Source: Lachnospiraceae bacterium (GTDB lineage: Bacteria; Bacillota; Clostridia; Lachnospirales; Lachnospiraceae). From it: a DNA stretch of 64,000 bases. This document shows positions 36,376-44,421 of this stretch, in pieces; positions within the stretch are counted from its first letter, which is position 1, and each line of letters opens with the position of its first letter. The notes beneath the pieces were generated by a model. That model was not told the origin of the DNA. It worked only from the letters and a program-made list of their open reading frames with translations, and did not search any database. The stretch spans positions 1 through 64,000 of the forward strand of contig JAJPWX010000046.1 of the NCBI GenBank assembly GCA_021205755.1, given 5' to 3'. A program made the position numbers and the translations under genes.

Positions 36376-36404
36376 TTGACAGTTTCAGGGTTCATTGTTA
36401 CAAT
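36376..36404 (+). promoter_or_regulatory. Sigma-A promoter of metY
   Basis: TTGACA and TACAAT are 17 bases apart, giving a leader of about 120 bases before metY. No SAM riboswitch signature was recognised in that leader. The rest of 36254-36531 holds nothing else that I recognise. Confidence 0.8.
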
Positions 36405-36531
36405 ATTCTTTGTGTGCAAATGAATTATTTTGCAATCCGATGCCTGAGGCAGAAGAAAAGAATACCAGAGGGAGCTGTTGGGCGCAGAGTGCGGGAATGG
36501 TTCTCCATAAAAAGGAAGGAAGGACAAAAGG

Positions 36532-37815
36532 ATGAGCGATTATAAAATTGGGACTCGCTGTGTGCAGGGAGGCTATACGCCGGGGAATGGTGAGCCGCGT
36601 CAGATACCAATTGTGCAGTCGACGACATTTCGTTACACAACAAGTGAGGATATGGGAAAACTGTTTGACCTGGAGGCGAGCGGCTATTTTTATTCACGGC
36701 TGCAGAATCCGACGAATGACATGGTGGCAGCTAAGATCACAGAGCTGGAAGGTGGTACCGCCGGGATGCTGACCTCCTCCGGGCAGGCGGCAAACTTTTT
36801 TGCGCTTTTTAATATCTGTGAGTGCGGAGATCACATTGTTTCCTCCTCTTCGATCTATGGCGGTACATTCAATCTGATCGCGGTCACGATGGCAAAAATG
36901 GGGATTACGGCCACTTTTGTCAGCCCGGACGCGAGCGAAGAAGAACTGAATGCGGCGTTTCAGCCGAATACGAAGGCCGTCTTTGGGGAGACCATTGCGA
37001 ACCCGGCGCTGACCGTGCTGGATATTGAAAAATTCGCGAAAGCGGCTCACGCGCATGGGGTACCGCTGATTGTGGACAACACATTTCCAACGCCGGTAAA
37101 CTGCCGCCCATTCGAATGGGGAGCAGACATTGTCACGCATTCGACGACGAAGTATATGGATGGCCACGGTGCGTCTCTGGGCGGAGCAATTATTGATCAC
37201 GGCGTCTTTGACTGGATGGCGCATGCGGAAAAATTCCCGGGGCTGTGCACGCCGGATGAGAGCTATCATGGGATTACATACGCGGAGAAATTTGGCAAGG
37301 AAGGCGCGTTTATTACAAAATGTACCTCTCAGCTGATGCGCGACTTTGGATCTATGCAGTCTCCACAGAATGCCTTTATCCTGAATCTGGGTCTGGAATC
37401 GCTGCATGTCCGCATGCCGAAGCATGTAGAGAATGGGCAGGCTGTGGCAGAATTCCTTTACAACCATCCGAAGGTGGCTTATGTGAATTATTCCGGTCTG
37501 CCGACGGACAAATATTATGCGGTGGCGCAGAAATATCTGCCGAACGGCGGCTGCGGTGTTGTCTCTTTTGGTTTAAAGGGCGGCCGTGAGGCAGCATCAA
37601 TCTTTATGCGGGAATTGAAGCTTGGCGCGATTGAGACCCATGTAGCGGACGCGCGCACCTGCTGTCTGAATCCGGCGACCTCCACGCATCGGCAGATGAA
37701 CGATGAGCAGCTTGCAGAGGCTGGTGTACCGGCAGAGCTGATCCGCATCAGTCTGGGGCTGGAGGATAAGGAAGATCTGATTGCGGATATTGCGAACGCG
37801 CTGGACGCGATCTGA
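36532..37815 (+). CDS. metY: O-acetylhomoserine sulfhydrylase (Cys/Met PLP family)
   Basis: A 427-residue gamma-family PLP enzyme that makes homocysteine from O-acetylhomoserine and sulfide. The PLP lysine is in HSTTKYMDGHG near residue 205, SSIYGGTFNLI near 105 binds the cofactor, and the roughly 430-residue length separates MetY from the 380-residue MetB/MetC type. Monocistronic, with promoter upstream and hairpin terminator downstream. A homocysteine methyltransferase family gene is 18 kb upstream. Confidence 0.93.
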   Translation: MSDYKIGTRCVQGGYTPGNGEPRQIPIVQSTTFRYTTSEDMGKLFDLEASGYFYSRLQNPTNDMVAAKITELEGGTAGMLTSSGQAANFFALFNICECGDHIVSSSSIYGGTFNLIAVTMAKMGITATFVSPDASEEELNAAFQPNTKAVFGETIANPALTVLDIEKFAKAAHAHGVPLIVDNTFPTPVNCRPFEWGADIVTHSTTKYMDGHGASLGGAIIDHGVFDWMAHAEKFPGLCTPDESYHGITYAEKFGKEGAFITKCTSQLMRDFGSMQSPQNAFILNLGLESLHVRMPKHVENGQAVAEFLYNHPKVAYVNYSGLPTDKYYAVAQKYLPNGGCGVVSFGLKGGREAASIFMRELKLGAIETHVADARTCCLNPATSTHRQMNDEQLAEAGVPAELIRISLGLEDKEDLIADIANALDAI

Positions 37816-37918
37816 GTATGAAGCACGTCTTGTATATGTGAATTTTGATAATGAAATACTGCAGTATGCTTTGTCTGCCGGAAAGTACAGGGGAGGACGA
37901 AGCTTATTGTATGGAAAA

Positions 37919-37971
37919 CCCAAAGAAGAAGGTTGTTAAGGGTAACTTTCTTTCTTTGGGCTTTTCTTTTG
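37919..37971 (+). terminator. Terminator of metY
   Basis: CCCAAAGAA and TTCTTTGGG form a 9-bp stem, with a partly paired interior, followed by CTTTTCTTTT. Confidence 0.8.
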
Positions 37972-38010
37972 AATCGAAACTGCGAAGTACTGTCCCTGAA
38001 TAATTACAGC

Positions 38011-38039
38011 TTGACAAATAAATAAGATGGATTTACAAT
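38011..38039 (+). promoter_or_regulatory. Sigma-A promoter of the DegV gene
   Basis: TTGACA and TACAAT separated by exactly 17 bases, about 60 bases before the ATG. Confidence 0.85.
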
Positions 38040-38100
38040 CACATCATAACACAAGACGTAGATTTAAAAACCAGATAATGCGAATTTGAGGGAGGATGTT

Positions 38101-38991
38101 ATGAATCGGGATTATGTTTTGAGCTGTTGTTCGACGGTAGATTTGTCAAAGGAGCACCTGGAGAAACGGAATATCCGGTACGCCTGTATGCATTATTCTC
38201 TGGATGGGAAAGAATATTTCGACGATCTGGGGCAGTCGATGCCGTTTGACCAGTTTTATAAGGCAATGCAGGATGGGGCGGAAACAAAGACTTCTCAGAT
38301 TAATGTAGAGGAATTCCTGAAATATTTCCGTCCGTTTTTGGAGCAGGGTCTGGATGTGTTTCATGTGAGTCTCTCAAGCGGGATTTCGGGCACTTATAAT
38401 TCTGCGTGTATCGCGCGGGATACACTTCAGGAGGAGTTCCCGGAACGGAAAATCTGGGTCATCGACTCCCTGGCTGCTTCTTCGGGTTATGGTTTGCTGA
38501 TGGATTTGCTTGCGGACAGACGGGATGCCGGAGTCTCTGCGGAAGAATTGTACGATTGGGTACAGAAGAACCGGCTGACGGTTCATCACTGGTTTTTCTC
38601 GACAGATCTGACTTTTTTTATCAAAGGAGGACGGGTTTCGAAAACAGCCGGTTTCTTTGGAACGATGCTGAATATCTGCCCGCTTCTGAATGTGGATGAT
38701 GAGGGCAAGCTGATTCCGCGCAGTAATATCAGAGGAAAGCGTGCGGTGATCCGCAAGCTTGTAGAGAAAATGAAAGAGCATGCACTGGATGGCACAGCTT
38801 ACAGTGGAAAATGCTATATCTCCAATTCTGCGTGCCCTGAAGACGCCAGGGCAGTTGCGGACCTGGTGGAAAAGACCTTTCCCAACCTGCCTGAGCCAGT
38901 GCTGATTAATAGCATCGGCACGACGATTGGCAGCCATACCGGTCCGGGAACGGTTGCTCTGTTTTTTGTGGGAAACGAAAGAGTTCATTGA
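38101..38991 (+). CDS. DegV-family fatty-acid-binding protein
   Basis: A 296-residue DegV/FakB-type protein. FakB proteins present fatty acids to the kinase FakA for phosphorylation. Typical features are CSTVDLS at the N-terminus, the TSQINVEEF segment near residue 65, SLSSGISGTYNSA near 91 and DSLAASSGYGLLM near 122. FakA is not adjacent, so the lipid partner is inferred. The stop codon overlaps the stop of the convergent VWA gene by seven bases. Confidence 0.9.
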   Translation: MNRDYVLSCCSTVDLSKEHLEKRNIRYACMHYSLDGKEYFDDLGQSMPFDQFYKAMQDGAETKTSQINVEEFLKYFRPFLEQGLDVFHVSLSSGISGTYNSACIARDTLQEEFPERKIWVIDSLAASSGYGLLMDLLADRRDAGVSAEELYDWVQKNRLTVHHWFFSTDLTFFIKGGRVSKTAGFFGTMLNICPLLNVDDEGKLIPRSNIRGKRAVIRKLVEKMKEHALDGTAYSGKCYISNSACPEDARAVADLVEKTFPNLPEPVLINSIGTTIGSHTGPGTVALFFVGNERVH

Positions 38992-40466
38992 TCTTCCAGC
39001 TCTTCGCGGTCAATGATCAGCTTGATCGCCCACGGCGGCACATCGACATCGCAATAGTCTTCTTTCAGGAATACAAAAGCGGTGTCATAGGGCGGCTTTT
39101 TGACCGGAAAGATGCCGTAGCCGTCCGTAAAATAGATCAGTCCGCGAAGCTTCGTAAAACAGCCCTGGCGGGCCAGCTCCTGCACACGCGCAAACGGCGG
39201 GCGGAAGTCGGTTCCGCCGAAGCCTCGGATGGTGAAATGCTCCAGATAGTCCCGCATCTCTTCCTGATTTGTGATGAGGACGTCCTCCTGCACCTGATCA
39301 TCACATTGCAGGATATGGACGTGGATTTTTCGGAAAAAGCTTTCTGATTCGCTTAAGATGCGGTAGGTTTCTTCCAGAAAATGCTGCAAAAGCTCACCCT
39401 TGCAGGACATGGAGGTATCCAGCACGATTACGAAATCTTCGATCTTTTTCACTTCTTTTGTCTCAAGCGGCTCAATGAGCGGCATATTGCCGTACAGACC
39501 CATACCGTAATTGTAGTATATGTAGTCGAACGCGTCCAGGTCGACCTGCATTTCTTCTTTTAATACTGAGAACTTTCGCAAGAATTCCCGGTAATCATAG
39601 TGCCTGCGGTTCGCGGCGCTGACCTGTTCTTCCAACGCTTTCACATCGTCAGAGGAATCTTTTCCAAATGTCTCCATTTCCGTCTGCATGCGGTCGCGGA
39701 TGTCTTCCCAGCGTTTTTTTGCTTCGGAAGAAGAAGTATTTGTCTGGTTTGCGGTCGGCGGCTGTTCTTGTGGGCTGTTATTTGGGTTGCTCGAAGCTTC
39801 CTGCTGCGGTGCGGGTATATAAGGCTGCTGCGCACGGTCTGCTTTTTGCCAGCGACTATGGTCGTCTACAGCAAATTCCCGTTTCAGGCGGTCAAGCTGT
39901 GCCTGCACGGGGTGAATCCGGCAAAGGCAGCGGTAAACGCGCTGGGCGGTCAGAGCAGGGCGGGAAGCTGTTCCGCCAGAGGAGGAATTTCTGCCAGAAG
40001 AAGGGCGCGTATTTGTAGAGTCTGGCATATCCGCGTCTTCGGCCAGCGTATGGTAAAATTCCCTTCTAAGAGCCGACATTGGCCGGTGCAGCGCGCGGAT
40101 ATAGAGGCCGTCAATGATCGATTCGACCGCAATGTCACAGGCGAGATTCCAGTATTCCAAATCGCGATCTTTTTGTGTCCAGAGATGCGCAAAGAGACAG
40201 TGCAGGATGCTGTGCAGATAAAGACGGTTCACGTATTCTCGTCCTCTGCGGAAGACCTCGGTCAGCTGATCTGGCTGAAAATAGTAAAAAATACCGTCAG
40301 TGCCTGCCGTACGGATCTGTCCGTCAGGAAGAGGCCTTAGAGTGGCGAGCGCTACATCCAGAAACCGCATATTCAGATATAATTCATTTTGCGCACCGCG
40401 TAAGATGTCCTGCGCGATCTCCGCGAAAGCGAGTGAGCGCGCCTGCTCGTCATAAATAACACTCAT
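38985..40466 (-). CDS. VWA-domain protein with DUF2201-like N-terminus
   Basis: A 493-residue protein of the DUF2201/VWA type. The N-terminal half has the peptidase-like helix LHSILHCLFAHLW near residue 80, where the HExxH glutamate is replaced by Ser, so catalysis is unlikely. A low-complexity Ser/Asn/Gln/Pro linker spans about 165-255. The C-terminal VWA domain begins at FVIVLDTSMSCKG near 355, with MIDAS residues DTSMS, and LIYFTDGYG follows. VWA proteins of this type pair with MoxR AAA+ ATPases; the partner is 1.6 kb away on the same strand, separated by ilvE. GGAGGG precedes ATG 40466. Confidence 0.85.
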   Translation of the reverse strand: MSVIYDEQARSLAFAEIAQDILRGAQNELYLNMRFLDVALATLRPLPDGQIRTAGTDGIFYYFQPDQLTEVFRRGREYVNRLYLHSILHCLFAHLWTQKDRDLEYWNLACDIAVESIIDGLYIRALHRPMSALRREFYHTLAEDADMPDSTNTRPSSGRNSSSGGTASRPALTAQRVYRCLCRIHPVQAQLDRLKREFAVDDHSRWQKADRAQQPYIPAPQQEASSNPNNSPQEQPPTANQTNTSSSEAKKRWEDIRDRMQTEMETFGKDSSDDVKALEEQVSAANRRHYDYREFLRKFSVLKEEMQVDLDAFDYIYYNYGMGLYGNMPLIEPLETKEVKKIEDFVIVLDTSMSCKGELLQHFLEETYRILSESESFFRKIHVHILQCDDQVQEDVLITNQEEMRDYLEHFTIRGFGGTDFRPPFARVQELARQGCFTKLRGLIYFTDGYGIFPVKKPPYDTAFVFLKEDYCDVDVPPWAIKLIIDREELEDQ

Positions 40467-40564
40467 ATGAAATCCCTCCTGCAGATAAATGCCCGTGTTG
40501 TATAGAATTTGCCGCAAATGGCTGCGTTTCCATATCCTCAAAGTTACACGGTTCATGTGCTCTT

Positions 40565-40594
40565 ACTATACCATGTAAGCTTTCGTATCTGCAA
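40565..40594 (-). promoter_or_regulatory. Promoter of the VWA gene
   Basis: On the minus strand TTGCAG and TATAGT are 18 bases apart, about 100 bases before the VWA start codon. Confidence 0.55.
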
Positions 40595-40725
40595 TCTTTT
40601 TCTCGATTGTTTCGAATGCCGTTTTGATGAATTCCAAGCCCTGCCTTTTGTTTTGAGCGGGAATGTTTTCCATGAAAAACCCAGAGAAACTCTTGACAGT
40701 CCCTTTTTGCAAGCGTAAACTGAAC

Positions 40726-40945
40726 GTAACAGTTCAGAACAGCATCAAAAAGAAAAGACAGACTGTGCAGATTTATCTGCTAAAGGCTGTATTTTCTTTT
40801 TGGGATGGGCGGGTGCTGATCGTCCAGTGGACGATCGTTTAGCACCGACCGAAGTGAAACGGAGACGCCCATCAGCCACAGACATATGACGCGTTAGCGG
40901 CATATAGCCTGCTTAGCAGGCGGTCTGCGGCTTGCTGTTCTGAAC
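40726..40945 (+). repeat. Structured inverted-repeat element, copy A (upstream of ilvE)
   Basis: The element has perfect 13-bp terminal inverted repeats, GTTCAGAACAGCA at 40732-40744 and its complement at 40933-40945; the left end extends to GTAAC at 40726. Inside are, in order, a long A/T stem containing the small hairpin GCAGATTTATCTGC, an expanded stem beginning GATGGGCG with inner GATCGTCCA/TGGACGATC, and a branched stem CAGAC/GTCTG holding two hairpins (ATATG..CATAT and GCCTGC-TTA-GCAGGC). It resembles copy B (reverse complement) closely apart from the expanded second stem. It fills 40700-40945, and the rest of 40467-40990 holds the VWA promoter and the ilvE leader. Confidence 0.85.
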
Positions 40946-40960
40946 CCCGAAAGCTATATT
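40932..40960 (+). promoter_or_regulatory. Possible ilvE promoter spanning the end of copy A
   Basis: TTGCTG lies inside the right terminal repeat of copy A and TATATT lies 17 bases further, just outside the element. It is 30 bases from the ilvE start codon. Confidence 0.45.
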
Positions 40961-40990
40961 TTTATTTTACACAAAGGAAGGTTTAAAATT

Positions 40991-42016
40991 ATGGAGAAAA
41001 AGAATATTGACTGGGCAAACCTTGGGTTTGGCTATATGCAGACCGATAAGCGGTATGTGGCAAATTATAAGGACGGCGCCTGGGATGACGGCGCTCTGAT
41101 TTCGGACGCGACTGTTACGATCAGCGAGTGCGCGGGTGTGCTGCAGTATGCGCAGACCTGTTTTGAGGGGTTGAAAGCCTATACCACGGAGGACGGTCAT
41201 ATTGTAATGTTCCGCCCGGATCTGAACGCTTCCCGCCTGAAATCCTCCTGTGAGCGCCTGGAAATCCCTGTATTTCCGGAAGAGCGTTTTATCGAAGCGG
41301 TTGCCAAGACCGTAGCTGCGAATGAAGCGTATGTACCACCCTATGGTTCTGGCGCGACGCTTTATATCCGTCCGTATATTTTCGGCAGCAGCGCGGTGAT
41401 CGGCGTGGCTCCGGCTGCAGAGTATCAGTTCCGCGTATTTACGACGCCGGTAGGCCCATACTTCAAGGGCGGAGCAAAGCCGCTGACGATCCGTGTGTCT
41501 GACTTTGACCGTGCGGCACCTCATGGCACTGGACATATCAAAGCAGGACTGAATTACGCGATGAGCCTCTATGCGATCGTTGACGCGCATCAGAAGGGCT
41601 TTGATGAAAATATGTATCTGGATCCGGCTACACGGACAAAGGTAGAGGAGACTGGCGGTGCGAACTTCCTGTTCGTAACGAAGGACAATAAGGTCGTGAC
41701 TCCGAAGTCGGGCAGCATTCTTCCGTCCATCACGCGCCGTTCCCTGATTACGGTCGCGAGAGATTACCTTGGTCTCGAGGTAGAGGAGCGTGAGGTTCTC
41801 TTCGATGAGGTGAAGGATTTTGCGGAGTGCGGTCTGTGCGGCACGGCGGCCGTTATTTCCCCGGTCGGCAAGATCGTTGATCACGGAAATGAGATCTGCC
41901 TGCCGAGTGGCATGACGGAAATGGGTCCGGTGACAAAGAAGCTCTATGACACTCTGACCGGTATCCAGATGGGCCGCATCGAAGCACCGGAAGGCTGGAT
42001 TCATGTGATTAAATAA
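40991..42016 (+). CDS. ilvE: Branched-chain amino-acid aminotransferase
   Basis: IlvE performs the last transamination step for Leu, Ile and Val. The 341-residue class IV PLP enzyme has RPYIFGSSAVIGV near 123, the PLP lysine around GTGHIKAGLNYAMS near 182, and the ETGGANFLFV segment near 217. It is the only plus-strand gene between the minus-strand VWA and MoxR genes and ends 24 bases before the MoxR stop. The leuB-ilvD-ilvB genes of the same pathway are 12 kb downstream. AAGGAAGG precedes the ATG. Confidence 0.95.
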   Translation: MEKKNIDWANLGFGYMQTDKRYVANYKDGAWDDGALISDATVTISECAGVLQYAQTCFEGLKAYTTEDGHIVMFRPDLNASRLKSSCERLEIPVFPEERFIEAVAKTVAANEAYVPPYGSGATLYIRPYIFGSSAVIGVAPAAEYQFRVFTTPVGPYFKGGAKPLTIRVSDFDRAAPHGTGHIKAGLNYAMSLYAIVDAHQKGFDENMYLDPATRTKVEETGGANFLFVTKDNKVVTPKSGSILPSITRRSLITVARDYLGLEVEEREVLFDEVKDFAECGLCGTAAVISPVGKIVDHGNEICLPSGMTEMGPVTKKLYDTLTGIQMGRIEAPEGWIHVIK

Positions 42017-42040
42017 AGAACAGAAACTGCCATACGGATT

Positions 42041-43541
42041 TTAGAGATTGAGCTCTTGCAGCCGCGCCTCGATGGAGCGGCTGCGTTCTTCGAAGAGCAA
42101 TTCTTTGTTGTAGCGGTAATAGCGCTCACAATCATATTCCTGCAGGAAGCGAATACAGTAGTAGTCTGTGTTCAGGTTTGTAATAAAGATAACGGTTTCC
42201 TGACCGTTTCCGAAGGCTGTTTCGATGAAGTCAAAGGCATGCTCCAGCATCTCTGCGGCTTTCTCAAAGCTCTCATCTAAAGCGTCCTGCTCCTGATCAA
42301 ATTGTTCCTTGATCCAGGCGAAGGTATCCTCTGGTCCCCGCAGGTCGGAGGTCTGTAAGGCATGATTCCAGGCTTCTAGCTTCTCTGCTGCCTGGCGATA
42401 GCGGCGGTCTTCTTCACGGGAGAGCAGACCAGCCGTTTTTTTCTGCTCATATTCCTGATAGAAACGCTCCATTCGGTCAGCGAGAGCGTTGTGTGAATGA
42501 AACATGGTTTCTTTCAACAGCTTCAGCTGTTCAAAGAGCAAAAGGATAAATTCTTCCTGGCGAATCTGCGCGGCAAAGCTTTCCCGGCAGCGGGCGAGCA
42601 AAAGATTGACGACACTGAACCTCTCATCGAAAGGCGCGTTTGCAGCCTTTTTCAGAAGAACCTCGTCGATGTGCCCGGAGAGCACGGCATCTAACTGGTA
42701 ATCCATCTGATATTTCCGGTATAATTCGAGATAATTGGCAAAATCTTTGGCGATCATTTCGTGCTGGATATACTGGACGACTACCTCACGGTCCATTTCT
42801 TTCCCTAATGTCTCGTAGACTTTTAGCATAGTTGAGAGGTCTTCCCAGCCGCGCGGGGTCGCGAATTTACGCCCGTCTACGGTTGTTTCCATTTTGTAAA
42901 AGCTGCCGGGGCGTGTGTCGAGATAAGAGATGACGGCAGAATGGATCTGCTCTTTTTGCGCGTATTCTTTCCAGACCGCGTAGTCTGGTTCTACTTCGAT
43001 CTTTTTCACACGGTCCATCGTGACAACGTCAAATTCCCGGACAGATTTGTTGTATTCCGGCGGATTTCCGGCCGCAACGATGACCCAGCCCTGCGGAATC
43101 TCGTGGCTTCCGAAGGTCTTGCACTGCAGAAACTGCAGCATGGCGGGCGCAAGCGTTTCTGAGACGCAGTTGATTTCATCAATAAATAAAATTCCTTCCC
43201 GCAGGCCGGTTGCTTTCATTTTTTTTGTAAATCGATGCGACGATCTCACTCATGGTGTATTCAGTCACGGAGAATTCCTGTCCGTTGAATTCCTGCTTTG
43301 AGATGAAGGGCAGGCCAATCGCGCTCTGACGCGTGTGGTGGGTGATCGTATAGGAAACCAGGCCGATTCCGCATTCGCGGGCCACCTGCTCCATGATCTG
43401 TGTCTTGCCGATTCCGGGCGCGCCGAGCAGTAACACCGGACGCTGACGAATCTGGGGAATGACATAATCCCCGAATTCGTCTTTTAGCAGATAGGCTTCG
43501 ATGGTATCTTTAATCTCATTTTTTGCGCGTTTGATGTTCAT
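42041..43541 (-). pseudogene. MoxR-family AAA+ ATPase with a one-base frameshift
   Basis: Two overlapping minus-strand frames together encode one AAA+ protein of about 500 residues. The first part (from ATG 43541, MNIKRAKNEIKDTIEAYL) holds Walker A GAPGIGKT; it continues to EYTMSEIVASIYKK and then terminates in an out-of-frame tail. The second part resumes at KMKATGLREGILFIDEINC, giving Walker B, then AAGNPPEYNKS (sensor 1). The switch is at a run of eight A on the coding strand (43219-43226). With seven A the frame would be open. It may be a sequencing error, a real mutation or a slippage site. The partner VWA gene lies downstream on the same strand. Confidence 0.8.
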
Positions 43542-43613
43542 AAGTCTAATTGCCTTCCTTTGCTCACCCTGGTTTTGCACGGGCTTTTGTTTGCAATTCC
43601 TGCATGCTTTTCT

Positions 43614-44114
43614 TTACCGGAGGAGTATTTTATGCTGTATTCTTTCTGCTGCTTCTGCTACGCTTAAGCCTGCGATGTCGACGGTAATATCTGCGTATTT
43701 TTCATAAAGCGGGATGCGCTCGGTGTAGAGATTATCCAGCGTTTGTCCGGGCTTTATGGTGACGCCTCTTTGGGAGAGATCGCCAAGCCGCCTGGCAAGC
43801 TCTTTACAGCTGATTTTCAGGTAGACAATTGTTCCGATGGAATGCAGATGCTCCATCGCCTGTGGGCAATAAACAACGCTGCCGCCAGTCGCGATAACGG
43901 TTTTGTCTGCGGTAATCTGCCCGTTCACGCGCTCTTCGATCGCGCGGAAGCCATCCAGACCACAGCGCTCAATAATCTGCCACAGCAGTTGTCCTTCTTC
44001 TTTCTGAATTAAGAGATCCGAGTCGATAAAATCATAGCCAAGCACTTTGGCGAGGACGATGCCTACGGTGCTTTTTCCCACGCCGGGCATCCCGATTAAC
44101 GTAATATTGTTCAT
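43614..44114 (-). CDS. aroK: Shikimate kinase
   Basis: A 166-residue P-loop kinase that phosphorylates shikimate on the way to chorismate. Walker A GMPGVGKST is at residue 8, FIDSDLLIQ near 29 binds shikimate, GFRAIEE near 55, and ATGGSVVY near 75 is the family Walker B-equivalent loop. It lies about 70 bases upstream of the MoxR gene and 115 bases downstream of structured element copy B. Other shikimate genes are not in the window. Confidence 0.9.
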   Translation of the reverse strand: MNNITLIGMPGVGKSTVGIVLAKVLGYDFIDSDLLIQKEEGQLLWQIIERCGLDGFRAIEERVNGQITADKTVIATGGSVVYCPQAMEHLHSIGTIVYLKISCKELARRLGDLSQRGVTIKPGQTLDNLYTERIPLYEKYADITVDIAGLSVAEAAERIQHKILLR

Positions 44115-44159
44115 TTTTTGTTTTTCCAGATTTATATGTATATGAAAGCTGTAACGGTG

Positions 44160-44193
44160 CAGCCGCCGCTAAAGATCTGTGCAAACACGGCTG
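44160..44193. other. Hairpin in the aroK leader
   Basis: GCAGCCG and CGGCTGC can pair around a 20-base loop between copy B and aroK. It is the only other structure I see in 44115-44228. Confidence 0.35.
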
Positions 44194-44228
44194 CCTGGCT
44201 CACGGTTTCGCGGGTATATAAGAAAATG

Positions 44229-44404
44229 GTAACTATTCAGAACAGCAGGCCGCAGACCGCCTGCGATGCAGGCTATATGCCGCTAACGCGTCATATGTCT
44301 GTGGCTTGATGGGCGTTCCGCCCATCCCGAAATGAAAATACAGCCTTTAGCAGGTAAACCTGCACAGTCTGTCTTTTCATTTCGATGCTGTTCTGAACTG
44401 TTAC
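44229..44404 (-). repeat. Structured inverted-repeat element, copy B (upstream of aroK)
   Basis: On the minus strand this reads GTAACAGTTCAGAACAGCA at its start and ends TGCTGTTCTGAATAGTTAC, giving 19-bp terminal repeats with two mismatches. Internal stems are the same as in copy A: CGAAATGAAAA/TTTTCATTTCG, nested GCAGGTTTACCTGC, GATGGGCG-GAA-CGCCCATC, and CAGAC/GTCTG with two hairpins. It occupies most of the 307-base gap between the small exporter gene and aroK. Confidence 0.85.
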
Positions 44405-44421
44405 AGAAAATGTGCGGGGTT

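Noticed and set aside
36411-36531. SAM riboswitch in the metY leader
   Set aside because: The leader is long enough to be suspicious, but none of the conserved SAM-I core sequences could be recognised.
40726-40945. Copy A as a Rho-independent terminator or REP sequence
   Set aside because: Its multi-stem organisation, length and terminal repeats are far more complex than a terminator, and no T-tract follows.
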